Source of the DNA: Polyangia bacterium
GTDB lineage: Bacteria > Myxococcota_A > Polyangia > Nannocystales > Nannocystaceae
DNA: 36,010 nucleotides
NCBI GenBank assembly: GCA_030431075.1
Contig: JAUIJR010000006.1
Coordinates: 1 to 36,010 of the forward strand
Reading direction: 5' to 3'
Shown piece after piece: positions 17,399-25,387 of this stretch. Under the pieces are notes generated by a model. That model saw nothing but the letters and a program-made list of their open reading frames with translations. It was not told the DNA's origin and did no database searches. Each line of letters opens with the position of its first letter. Position 1 is the first letter of the stretch. The position numbers were made by a program, and so were the translations under genes.

Positions 17399-18332
17399 GG
17401 CCGAACGAGGCCCTTTCGCCGACGTCGACCTCAACTTGTTGGTCGTCCTCGACACCCTTCGCCGGACGCGGAGCGTGAGTCGAGCCGCGCGTGAGCTGGG
17501 GCTGACCCAGAGCGGGGCGAGCCGCGCGCTCGCCCGCTTGCGCGCACAGATCGGGGATCCGCTCTTCGTCGTGACCCAAGGCGGCTTGGTTCCCACACCG
17601 GCGTGCGAGGCCCTCGCGGACGACCTCGCCCGGCTCCTCGAGGCGGCCAACCGGGTCTATGCCCGCGAGGCATTCGTTCCGGCCGAAGCGCGTGGCCAGC
17701 TTCGCCTGGGCCTGCCCGACCACATGGCCTACCTCTACGGCGCTGCGATCTTGGCGGCCTTGCACGCCGAAGCTCCGGGCGTCGACTTGGAGCTTCGGTC
17801 CTTCTCGCCGGACTGGCGCGCAGACCTCGAGCAAGGGCGCTCAGACCTCGCCTTCACGGTGCTACGGGGGGCCCGCGGCGCCCTACGCCAACGCAAGGTC
17901 GTCGAAGATCCCTGGGTCGTCCTGCTGCGACGTGGGCACCCGGCGCTCGACGCTCCTTGGTCCACGAAGCGCTACGCCGAGGGCGAGCACGCGATCATGG
18001 GCGTCCCCGGATCTGGCCCCTCGGCGATCGACCGCGCGCTCCGCCAACGCGGCCTCTCTCGGCGTGTGGTCTTTCGGGCCAGCTCGCCTTTGGTCGTCGC
18101 CTTGTCGGCCGCCCAAAGTGATCTCCGCGTCACCACCACCCGCGCGCTCGCCCACACCCTCGCGCGTTCGCTCCCCCTCGAGCTTCGGCGGCTCCCCCTC
18201 GAAGTCGCCCCCCTGTCCCTGCCCTTGGTTTGGCACGAGCGCCAACACGCCGTCGCCCGACAGCGCTTTTTTCGCGAGCTCGTGGCCAAGACGGTTGCCC
18301 GCGTCGAGGCCGAAAGCCGCGCGCCGAGCTGA
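17397..18332 (+). CDS. LysR-family transcription regulator
   Basis: 311 residues from ATG 17397; another ATG at 17379 would add six residues. An N-terminal winged helix-turn-helix (about 8-66) shows the pattern LNLLVVLDTL...SVSRAARELGLTQSGASRAL, followed by RAQIGDPLF, typical of the family. Residues about 90-300 are the periplasmic-binding-protein-like effector domain. It probably controls the divergent MAPEG gene in response to an unknown small molecule; a dyad operator candidate lies between them. Its stop is 18 bases from the convergent end of the PH-domain gene. Confidence 0.9.
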   Translation: MAERGPFADVDLNLLVVLDTLRRTRSVSRAARELGLTQSGASRALARLRAQIGDPLFVVTQGGLVPTPACEALADDLARLLEAANRVYAREAFVPAEARGQLRLGLPDHMAYLYGAAILAALHAEAPGVDLELRSFSPDWRADLEQGRSDLAFTVLRGARGALRQRKVVEDPWVVLLRRGHPALDAPWSTKRYAEGEHAIMGVPGSGPSAIDRALRQRGLSRRVVFRASSPLVVALSAAQSDLRVTTTRALAHTLARSLPLELRRLPLEVAPLSLPLVWHERQHAVARQRFFRELVAKTVARVEAESRAPS

Positions 18333-18349
18333 GGCGTCGGGCCTCGGCC

Positions 18350-18910
18350 CTACAGCATCTCGCTGAAGCCTTCGCCGCCGACCATCTCCATGGGGCGGCC
18401 GCTGCGGCGCGCCTCTTGGACGGCGTCGCGCACTTGCTCGAACAAGGCGCGGGGCTCGGGCAGGCCGTGCAAGATGAGCTCGGGATCGCTTTGGTCGGTG
18501 CCGCGCAATGAGATGCGGCCGTTGCCCAGCATGCGGTCGACGACGCTTTGCTTGTAGCCGACGTCCAGCACGCGCCACAGCTCGAGGGTGCTGAGGTCTT
18601 TGGACAAGACGCCGCGCTCGATCTCCACGCGGCGGGTCGTCACCTTGAACTTGGTGGTGACGTGCACGAGGTACACGCCGATGATCCCCGGCAGTCCGAG
18701 AAAGATCAGCACCCAGCGCGGGTACTCGGCCAGGCCCTCGATCTTGCCGAGGGCCCACGCGAGCACGCCGCCCGCCACGCACACCAAGATCCACTTGAAA
18801 TAGGATCCGATCCGAACGCTGTGCTTGGCCGTGCCGACGTAGAGCACGCGATCGGGGGTGGACGGGGCCGGCTGGCCTTGTCCGGGGTTGGGGCTCGGGG
18901 CCGCTTGCAT
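18350..18910 (-). CDS. Membrane protein with bacterial PH domain (YdbS/bPH2 type)
   Basis: 186 residues. A Pro/Gly-rich N-terminus is followed by two hydrophobic segments (about 36-56 and 66-84) and a bPH2 domain (85-165) with the usual pattern TTRRVEIERGVLSKD ... LWRVLDVGYKQSVVDRMLGNGRISL. Such proteins sit in the inner membrane with the PH domain in the cytosol; their ligands are mostly unknown. It follows the giant SIR2-pseudokinase-TPR gene on the same strand with 61 bases between, so it may be cotranscribed or be driven by its own promoter inside an 11-bp hairpin that ends one base before the ATG. Confidence 0.85.
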   Translation of the reverse strand: MQAAPSPNPGQGQPAPSTPDRVLYVGTAKHSVRIGSYFKWILVCVAGGVLAWALGKIEGLAEYPRWVLIFLGLPGIIGVYLVHVTTKFKVTTRRVEIERGVLSKDLSTLELWRVLDVGYKQSVVDRMLGNGRISLRGTDQSDPELILHGLPEPRALFEQVRDAVQEARRSGRPMEMVGGEGFSEML

Positions 18911-18941
18911 GACCGGCCGAGCGTAGCAGGCTCGGCCGGTC
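18911..18941 (-). promoter_or_regulatory. Perfect 11-bp hairpin touching the PH-gene start; loop carries TGCTACG
   Basis: GACCGGCCGAG (18911-18921) and CTCGGCCGGTC (18931-18941) pair perfectly around a 9-base loop. On the minus strand the second arm ends immediately before the ATG at 18910, so a transcript from upstream would hide the start region. The loop reads CCTGCTACG, close to the TGCTAG element found before other genes, suggesting a promoter with an operator around it. It could also end the giant gene's transcript (no U-run). Confidence 0.5.
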
Positions 18942-18971
18942 GGCCCCAGTCATCGCGCCCCTGGGTGGGCG

Positions 18972-21900
18972 CTACTGCGACTGCTTGAGCTCTCGGCGCA
19001 AGCGCAGGTAGGGGGCGCTGACCGAGTAGGCGACCAGGTCCTTGATGAGGTCCTTGGGGGGGACGCTGCCCAGATCTCCCGTGCCCAAGCTCAGGACGCG
19101 GGCCGACATCTCGAGGCTGTCGCACATGATGAAGCCCGCTCGGGTGGTCGTGTACTCGACCCCGCGCAGCCAGGCGTGCGGGTCGACGCGGCGGCTCAAG
19201 ACCCGCTCGATCACCTTGACGAGGTGGTCGCGGTGGGCGGCCGGCAGCAGCTTTTCGATCGCTTGGGCCGTGTCCATGGCCGCGTTGCGACTGTCGGCCG
19301 GGACCTCGGCGCCGGGGGAGACGGCCAGCACCGCGCCGTAGATCGCGTCGCGCAGGCTCATCGAGCTCGGCAAGACCGCGGCCAGGACGTTGGTCGGGGC
19401 CACGCGAGCGGCCGCGCGCCCGGCACGGAAGGCCGTGATGCGATCGTCTTGCTTGCCCGTGAGATCCGAGCCGGCGATCACCGTCGGGTAGACGCCTTGT
19501 CCATCACCGAGCGCGCCGACCTTGGCTCCGCCCGGTTGCTCGGGCCGGAAGAAGAGGTCCGGCAAGGGCAGGTCGAAGGTCTGGCAGGCGTGGGCCAACA
19601 TGCGCGGGAAGCCGACGCTTTGGGCCGTGATCGTCTCGCGCTTTTGTCGGTCCAATCCGAGGTGCGCGTGGGTCTGCCCGGTGCGGGCGCAGACCACGGC
19701 CCAGATGATGGCGAAGAGTTCGCTGAGCCAAGGGTCGTGATCGGCGTGCAGCAAGCACGAGGTCCAAAGCTCGCCGCGCATCACCCCGCGCGGCGCGTTG
19801 AGCCCGCGGTCGGCGGCGTTGGCCAGCTCCATCTCTTGGGCGTTGGCCTGCTTCAAGAAGCGAAGGGCCCGGGCCACGCAGACGGCCGAGTCGCGCTTTT
19901 TTTGGGTCACGAACATGCGCAACAAGGCGTGGTAGGCGTCGAAGTCCATCGGCCGCCGCGCGATGACCAGCTGGGCCATCTCGATCGCCTTGTCGGTCTC
20001 GTCGTCGCCCATCTCCAACGCGAGCTCGTAGGCCCGCCGCACGCGGTTTTGGCGTTCTTCGTCCTCGCCGGCGCCGGCCAGGGTGATCGCCTGCTCGTAG
20101 GCGGCCAAGGCGGTCTTCGGGTCGTCGAGGTCGACCTCGTACAAAGCGCCCAGCATGTCGAAGAGCGCGACGCGGGCCTCGACCTCGCTGTCGGGCAGGG
20201 CCTTGAGGCGCGTCCGAAGTACGCGAGAGATCTCCTTGGCGTCGCCCTCGTTCTCGAGCGCTTCGAGGGTGTAGCGAAAGGCCTTCTCGTGCAGGGGGTC
20301 GGCTTCGAGCACCTTGCGCATGCGAGCGAGCGCTTCGTCCGGAGCTTGCACGTTGTCGCGGATCAGCACCGCCCCCGCGTAGAGGTACTTGGCCGCGGCC
20401 GGGCCTTCGTCTTGGAGCTCGGCGATGCGCTCGAGGACTTCGGTCGCGTCGTACCAGCGCTCGTGCGAGGTCATCAGATCGAGCTGTGCGTGCAGCAAGC
20501 TGAGATCTGCGGGGGTCAGGGCCAAGGCGCGGTCGAGCTGGCGCAGGCCGTCGTCGACCCGCTCGAGGGCACCGCCGGCGAGCTCGGCCGCCTCGCGCAA
20601 CAAGGAGACGCGCTCGTCGACGAACTCGCTCGCCTCGGGCTTGCGCGCCAAGAGGGCGTCGAGCCGCAAGAGCGCCTCGTAGCGCGCCGAGGGATCCTCG
20701 CTCGCCGCCACCAAGCCCCGGGTCGCCGCTTCGTGGCTGGGCACGAGCTCGAGCGCGCGCTGGTACATGACCAGCTCTTTCGCGCGCTGGCCGAGACCGG
20801 CTTGGCACGCGGCCATCTGCATGTACAAGTCGGCTTGGACCCCCGGCTCGAGCTCGCCGGATCCGAGGGAGACGGCCTGGTAGCCGTTGAGCGCGGCCGA
20901 GAACTCCCCGGCTTGCAACTGAAGGTCTGCGAGCAAGCGCGCGACCTGGAGATCCGTGGCGTCGAGCTTGCGGGCCTTGGCCAGCAGCTCCTTGGCACGG
21001 TCGCGATCTTCGGCCGCGAGCGCACAGCGACCGGCGATGGTGAGGGTCTCGACCAAGGCCGCCTGGGCGTCGGGTCGTTGACGCTCGAGCTGAGAGATCC
21101 GGGCTTCGGCCAAGGGGCGGGCGGCCGCGAGATCCTCGACGGCCAGATGGGCGCGCATCAGCCCTTCGGTCGCCTCGAGGTTGTCGGGGTCGAGCTGGAT
21201 GGCGCGGCCGAGCAAGAACTGCGCGCGCTCCGGATCCGAGAGCACGGTCAGCGCCTCTTGGGCCGCGCGCACGACCAAGGCCACGTCGTCGCCGTGGACG
21301 GCCGCACGCACGCGAGCTTGGGCCGCCTCTTCGCCCTGCCCCGGTTTTTGGTCGAGCAACTCGGCCAAGCGCGCCCAGCTGCGGCTGCGGTTGGGGTCGA
21401 GCTCGAGGGCCTCGCGCAGCTTGGCCTCGGCCTCGTCGAGCTTGCCGTCCGCGATCCGCAAGTTCGCCAGATCCACCAGGGCCTGGGCGCGGCCTTGGAC
21501 GTCGCCCGCCGCCTGAGCGCGCTGGGCCACGAGCTCGGCCGCCTTGTCGGACTCGCCGTCCGCGACGTAGCGCTCGAGCAGCTGCTCGCGCCATTGCTCG
21601 CGCTCGGGCTCGAGCTCGCACAGGGCCTCGAGGGCCTGGCGCGCCCCCGCGGGATCGGGCGCGACCTCGGTGCTGAGCTTGAGCAGGCCCTGCCACGCGT
21701 GGATGCGCGCGGCCGCGGGCAGCTCCCCGGCGGCCGAGCGGCGCATGTACAAGCTGCGCAGGGCCTCGGCGTCGCGCGCCTCGATGTAGGCGCCCTCCAA
21801 GGCGACGACCGCCGCCTCGACACGGGGATCGTTGCCGGGCAGCTCGTCCAAGAGCCGCTCGCGGCACTCGCGTCCGCGCGCGAGATCTTTGGCGTCGTCG

Positions 21901-24900
21901 CACAGCTGCGCCATCTCGACCAGCGCGTCTGCCCGCGCACCCGGCGTGTCGCCACGTTCGGCCAGCTCGGCCAGTACGTCGATCAGCGCGCCCGCCTCGG
22001 TCTCGCCGGTGCCGACCTGCGCACGCACGAGGCGAAGACGGTCGGCGTGGGCCTCGGCGTCGTCGGGGGCCACGGCCAAGAGCGCCTCGATGCTCCCGAG
22101 GGCGGCCGCAGCTTCGCCGAGCTCGCGCTCTTGCAAGCCGGCCGCCTCGCGCAGGGCCGCGATCTTCACCTCGTCGTCGGCCTCGCCCTCGGCCCGCGCG
22201 ACGAGCAGTCGCACCAGCGCATCCCAGCGCTCGAGTCGGCGCGCCAGGTCTTCGGCCATCTCGCGGCCGCGGCGGTGCTCGGGCTCCTCGCCCAAGAGGG
22301 TCTCGACCGTGTCGAGGGCCGCGTCGGCTTCTTCGAGCTCCTCGTCGAGCAGCGCGGCCGACTCCAACAAGAGCTCGAAGCGACGCTCCCCACTCTCGAG
22401 TTCGGCCAGGCCCAAGAGCACGGGCGCAAGCTCGATGGGCATGCGGCTGCGGCGGTAAAAGGCGGCCGCCTCTTCGTGCAGGCCGATGTCCTCGGGCGCG
22501 GCTTCGAGGGCGCGCACATAAAAGGCGTGGGCGCGCTCGGCCGCACCGAGCTCTTCGCCGTAGATCCGGGCCAGCTCGCGAAACAGGCGGGCCCGATCGT
22601 CGGGCTGGGGCGCTTTGTCGGCGACGGGCGCCAAGGCGGCGGCGACCTCGGCCCACTTGCCGGTGACCCCGGCCAAGCGCAGCAAGTCGTCGGAGAGCTC
22701 GACCTTGGCCGTCAAGGAGACCTCGGCCAGCACCGACAAGAGGGTCTCGAGGGCAAAGGCGGGGGCACCGAGCTTGCCTTCGAGAATGTCGGCGAGCTCG
22801 CGCAGCATCGCCACGCGCTCGTCTTGGACCTGACTGAGTTCGGCCCGCACGCGCAGGACGTCCGCGACCCGATCCCAGCGCCCGGCCTCGCGCGACTCGG
22901 CCTCGATGCGGGCGACCTGCTCACGCGCTTGCATGTGCTGTGGCTTTTGCTCGAGCACCCAAGTCCAGCCCTCGAGGTCGTCGGGGTCTTCGGGGAGCTC
23001 GACGCGCACCAAAGAGGAGTCGTCGCGAATGACGGCCTGCGGCGCCGCGTCCTCGTCCTCGTCGCCCGCGTCCGCATCCGCGGCGACGCCGTTCGGGGGC
23101 GTGGGTGCGTCCTCGCGCTGCTCGGGCATGGCCGCCGTGCGCAGGGTGTCCGGCGTGGGCTCCTCGCTGTCGAAGTTGGGCATCGGCGGGGCCGGGAGAC
23201 CTCCGCCCATGGCCAGCTCCTCGGACTGGGTCGGACCGACGTGGGCCGGCGCGCCGATGTTCTCGTTGTCGCGCGGCGGCGCGGGGGTCGTGCGCATCGT
23301 GGCGAAGTCGTCGCGCAGCTGGGCCGGCGTCGGGCGCTGCGCCGGATCCGGGTGCAAGCAGGCCATGACCACCGTGTCGAGGCGCGGATCCAGATCGGGA
23401 AAAAAGTGCCCGGGCGGCGGGATGGCGCCGACGACCTCACGCCCGGTCAAGGCCCGGTAGAGCACCGCGCCGAGGGCGTAGAGATCCGCAGCCGGGCTGG
23501 GGGCCGCGCCCGAGAACAGCTCGGGCGCCGTGTAGCCGCGCTGGGCCCGCAAGACGGAGGGACGTCGGTAGTGCACGGCCGGCGCGAGGGCCCAGCCGCG
23601 CAAGCGCGGGCCGTCGGCGGTGATCCACAGATCCGCGGGATGAAAGTTGCCGTGCACCAGGCCCTTGGCGTGGGCCCGCCCGAGCAGATCCATGATCGGA
23701 CCGAGCACGCGAAAGACGTTCTCCATGCTCACGCGACCGCGCGAGGCGATGAGGTCGGCGAAGCTGCGCCCGTCGACGGGCTCGCAGATCAGGCCGAAGA
23801 CCTGGCCGTCGGCGAAGCCACCGTAGACGCGACGCATGTGGGCGTGGTCGAAGCCGGTGAGGCCCTTGAGGCCCCGCATGAAGCGCTCTTTGGCCGCGGG
23901 ACCGACGGGACGGTCGACCACCGAGAGCTCGAGGTGCACGCGCTGGCGCGAGGAACGGTCCACGCACACGAGGTCCCAGCGGCTCCCGCGACGGCCGAGC
24001 ACCCGCTCGAGCGAGAAGCGCGGCGGCACCAAGGCCAAGGCCCGGTGCTGCTCGGCCGCGGTGTTCAAGCTGGTGACGGCCATCTCCTCGTCGCCTTCGG
24101 CCGCGGCCAGCAAGGCGAGATCGAAGCGGGCCAGTGCGCTGACCTCGGGGCCCGGATCGCGGGCGATGACGCGGTTGATGACGCGGCGCGCCGGCTCGTA
24201 GTCGCCGTGCGCGATGAGGGCCGAGCCCAAGGCGAGCGCGACGCGGGGGTGCAAGGCGTCGCCGGCCGCTTTGGCCTGGTCGACGAGCTCGCGCAGCTCC
24301 AGCGGGTCGAGGTTCAAGGCCGCGTCCAAGGCGAAGTCGGCGCGCGCCGGGATCCCCCGCAAGGTCCGCGCGAGGTCCAAGGCGGCGCCGTCCCGATCCA
24401 AAGTCGGGCTCGAAGCTTTGGCCTCGCCGCGTTCGGCCACCGCGGCCGCGAGCGCCTCGAAGGCCTCCGACAGCTCGAGCTCCGAGCTCGCGCCGATGAC
24501 CTCGAGGTTGTGCGTGGCCTCGAGTTCGCGCGCCTCCGGCAGGGAGACGAAGGGCATCCATACGTAGTGACGGCGGCCGCGGCCGACCCGCTCGAGCAAG
24601 TCGAGGACCTGCCGAAAATCCGGGTCGTCGACGTCGAAGGCGACCAACAACAAGGTGCGGGTGTGGACGACCTCTTCGACCAGGTCGAAAAAGCTCTGGT
24701 CCGCGCGCATGCCCTGCGAGGTCAAGGGGCTCGACAAGACGAAGGGTTCGCGATCTTCGCGCAAGCTCAGCTCGTGCACCTCGAGGTGACGCAAAAGCTC
24801 GATCGACTTGCCCCCCCGCGCGAAGGCGGCGACGAGCAAGCGCGCGTAGTTGGTGGCCAAGCTCGCACGCCAAGGCAGCTTGGCCACGGCGCCGATCCGC

Positions 24901-25187
24901 TCGGGCAGCTCGCGCTCCAAGGCCGCGCCCGCGCTGGCCTCGAGCAGCTCGGCCATGCGCTGGTCGCCGTCGCGACGGGCGAAGAAGTTGAAGACCGGCC
25001 GCAAGCGCCCCTGCTCGAGCAGGTCCTCGAGCGAGCTGCGCAGCTCGCCTTCGCAGTCGTCGACCAGGGCCCCCAAGAGATCCGGCCAACCGGGCGCGTC
25101 GACCAAAGCGCCGAGGCCCGAGCCAGTCCACAGCACCGCGTCGCCGGCGGCGATCGCGTCGAGAAGTCCGACGGGAAAAGAAGTCAT
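18972..25187 (-). CDS. Giant SIR2-like / pseudokinase / TPR protein
   Basis: 2071 residues, ATG 25187, no signal or membrane segment, so probably cytosolic. Residues 1-250 look like a SIR2-type domain of the immune-effector kind: TGSGLG (21-26), ATNY (111-114), a VHEL stretch at 137-140 where KLHG is usual, and LVAFDVDDPDF (181-191). Residues about 390-630 have a protein-kinase fold: Gly loop near 398, APE (554-556) and DLYALG (568-573). But the VAxK lysine is Glu420, HRD is HGN (512-514), and DFG is GWA (531-533), so it should not phosphorylate. A low-complexity acidic/Pro linker (630-735) leads to about 1000 residues of TPR helices (740-1790). The last about 275 residues (from SVGFPRMLAHACQ) form a separate domain seen, as far as I recall, in other myxobacterial TPR proteins. 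It could be a sensor/scaffold with an NAD-related N-terminus. Confidence 0.88.
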   Translation of the reverse strand: MTSFPVGLLDAIAAGDAVLWTGSGLGALVDAPGWPDLLGALVDDCEGELRSSLEDLLEQGRLRPVFNFFARRDGDQRMAELLEASAGAALERELPERIGAVAKLPWRASLATNYARLLVAAFARGGKSIELLRHLEVHELSLREDREPFVLSSPLTSQGMRADQSFFDLVEEVVHTRTLLLVAFDVDDPDFRQVLDLLERVGRGRRHYVWMPFVSLPEARELEATHNLEVIGASSELELSEAFEALAAAVAERGEAKASSPTLDRDGAALDLARTLRGIPARADFALDAALNLDPLELRELVDQAKAAGDALHPRVALALGSALIAHGDYEPARRVINRVIARDPGPEVSALARFDLALLAAAEGDEEMAVTSLNTAAEQHRALALVPPRFSLERVLGRRGSRWDLVCVDRSSRQRVHLELSVVDRPVGPAAKERFMRGLKGLTGFDHAHMRRVYGGFADGQVFGLICEPVDGRSFADLIASRGRVSMENVFRVLGPIMDLLGRAHAKGLVHGNFHPADLWITADGPRLRGWALAPAVHYRRPSVLRAQRGYTAPELFSGAAPSPAADLYALGAVLYRALTGREVVGAIPPPGHFFPDLDPRLDTVVMACLHPDPAQRPTPAQLRDDFATMRTTPAPPRDNENIGAPAHVGPTQSEELAMGGGLPAPPMPNFDSEEPTPDTLRTAAMPEQREDAPTPPNGVAADADAGDEDEDAAPQAVIRDDSSLVRVELPEDPDDLEGWTWVLEQKPQHMQAREQVARIEAESREAGRWDRVADVLRVRAELSQVQDERVAMLRELADILEGKLGAPAFALETLLSVLAEVSLTAKVELSDDLLRLAGVTGKWAEVAAALAPVADKAPQPDDRARLFRELARIYGEELGAAERAHAFYVRALEAAPEDIGLHEEAAAFYRRSRMPIELAPVLLGLAELESGERRFELLLESAALLDEELEEADAALDTVETLLGEEPEHRRGREMAEDLARRLERWDALVRLLVARAEGEADDEVKIAALREAAGLQERELGEAAAALGSIEALLAVAPDDAEAHADRLRLVRAQVGTGETEAGALIDVLAELAERGDTPGARADALVEMAQLCDDAKDLARGRECRERLLDELPGNDPRVEAAVVALEGAYIEARDAEALRSLYMRRSAAGELPAAARIHAWQGLLKLSTEVAPDPAGARQALEALCELEPEREQWREQLLERYVADGESDKAAELVAQRAQAAGDVQGRAQALVDLANLRIADGKLDEAEAKLREALELDPNRSRSWARLAELLDQKPGQGEEAAQARVRAAVHGDDVALVVRAAQEALTVLSDPERAQFLLGRAIQLDPDNLEATEGLMRAHLAVEDLAAARPLAEARISQLERQRPDAQAALVETLTIAGRCALAAEDRDRAKELLAKARKLDATDLQVARLLADLQLQAGEFSAALNGYQAVSLGSGELEPGVQADLYMQMAACQAGLGQRAKELVMYQRALELVPSHEAATRGLVAASEDPSARYEALLRLDALLARKPEASEFVDERVSLLREAAELAGGALERVDDGLRQLDRALALTPADLSLLHAQLDLMTSHERWYDATEVLERIAELQDEGPAAAKYLYAGAVLIRDNVQAPDEALARMRKVLEADPLHEKAFRYTLEALENEGDAKEISRVLRTRLKALPDSEVEARVALFDMLGALYEVDLDDPKTALAAYEQAITLAGAGEDEERQNRVRRAYELALEMGDDETDKAIEMAQLVIARRPMDFDAYHALLRMFVTQKKRDSAVCVARALRFLKQANAQEMELANAADRGLNAPRGVMRGELWTSCLLHADHDPWLSELFAIIWAVVCARTGQTHAHLGLDRQKRETITAQSVGFPRMLAHACQTFDLPLPDLFFRPEQPGGAKVGALGDGQGVYPTVIAGSDLTGKQDDRITAFRAGRAAARVAPTNVLAAVLPSSMSLRDAIYGAVLAVSPGAEVPADSRNAAMDTAQAIEKLLPAAHRDHLVKVIERVLSRRVDPHAWLRGVEYTTTRAGFIMCDSLEMSARVLSLGTGDLGSVPPKDLIKDLVAYSVSAPYLRLRRELKQSQ

Positions 25188-25291
25188 GTCAGCGTTCCGA
25201 GGGCGGGCGTCGATTCAAAGATCGCCCGCGATGCACACACGAGGTGGCGAGGTCGCGGGAGGCAGACTCGCCGAGCCGCCGGGATTGTGGC

Positions 25292-25372
25292 ACGTGCGCT
25301 TCGCAGGCCACAAATGCACGCGTGAGCGCACGTCGGACCGCGCGGCCTCGCGCCACCACCGGCGCGCGGTCC
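25292..25372. promoter_or_regulatory. Two adjacent inverted repeats in the divergent region
   Basis: ACGTGCGCT (25292-25300) pairs with AGCGCACGT (25325-25333), 9 bp, spacer 24. GGACCGCGCG (25335-25344) pairs with CGCGCGGTCC (25363-25372), 10 bp, spacer 18. They occupy the 200-base space between the giant gene and the M20 gene, the second ending one base before the TGCTAG element. Operators or a stacked leader structure are possible. Confidence 0.4.
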
Positions 25373-25381
25373 TGCTAGCGT
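25373..25381 (+). promoter_or_regulatory. Extended -10 (TGCTAGCGT) of the M20 gene
   Basis: TGC plus TAGCGT ends 6 bases before the ATG at 25388, placing transcription start at the start codon. It directly follows the 10-bp inverted repeat 25335-25372, so a bound repressor could block it. Confidence 0.5.
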
Positions 25382-25387
25382 CGCCGC

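Noticed and set aside
19176-25325. A 2049-codon open frame on the plus strand opposite the giant SIR2-TPR gene
   Set aside because: It is an antisense shadow caused by the high GC third positions of the minus-strand gene; its product is low-complexity and lacks any domain, while the minus-strand frame has motifs throughout.
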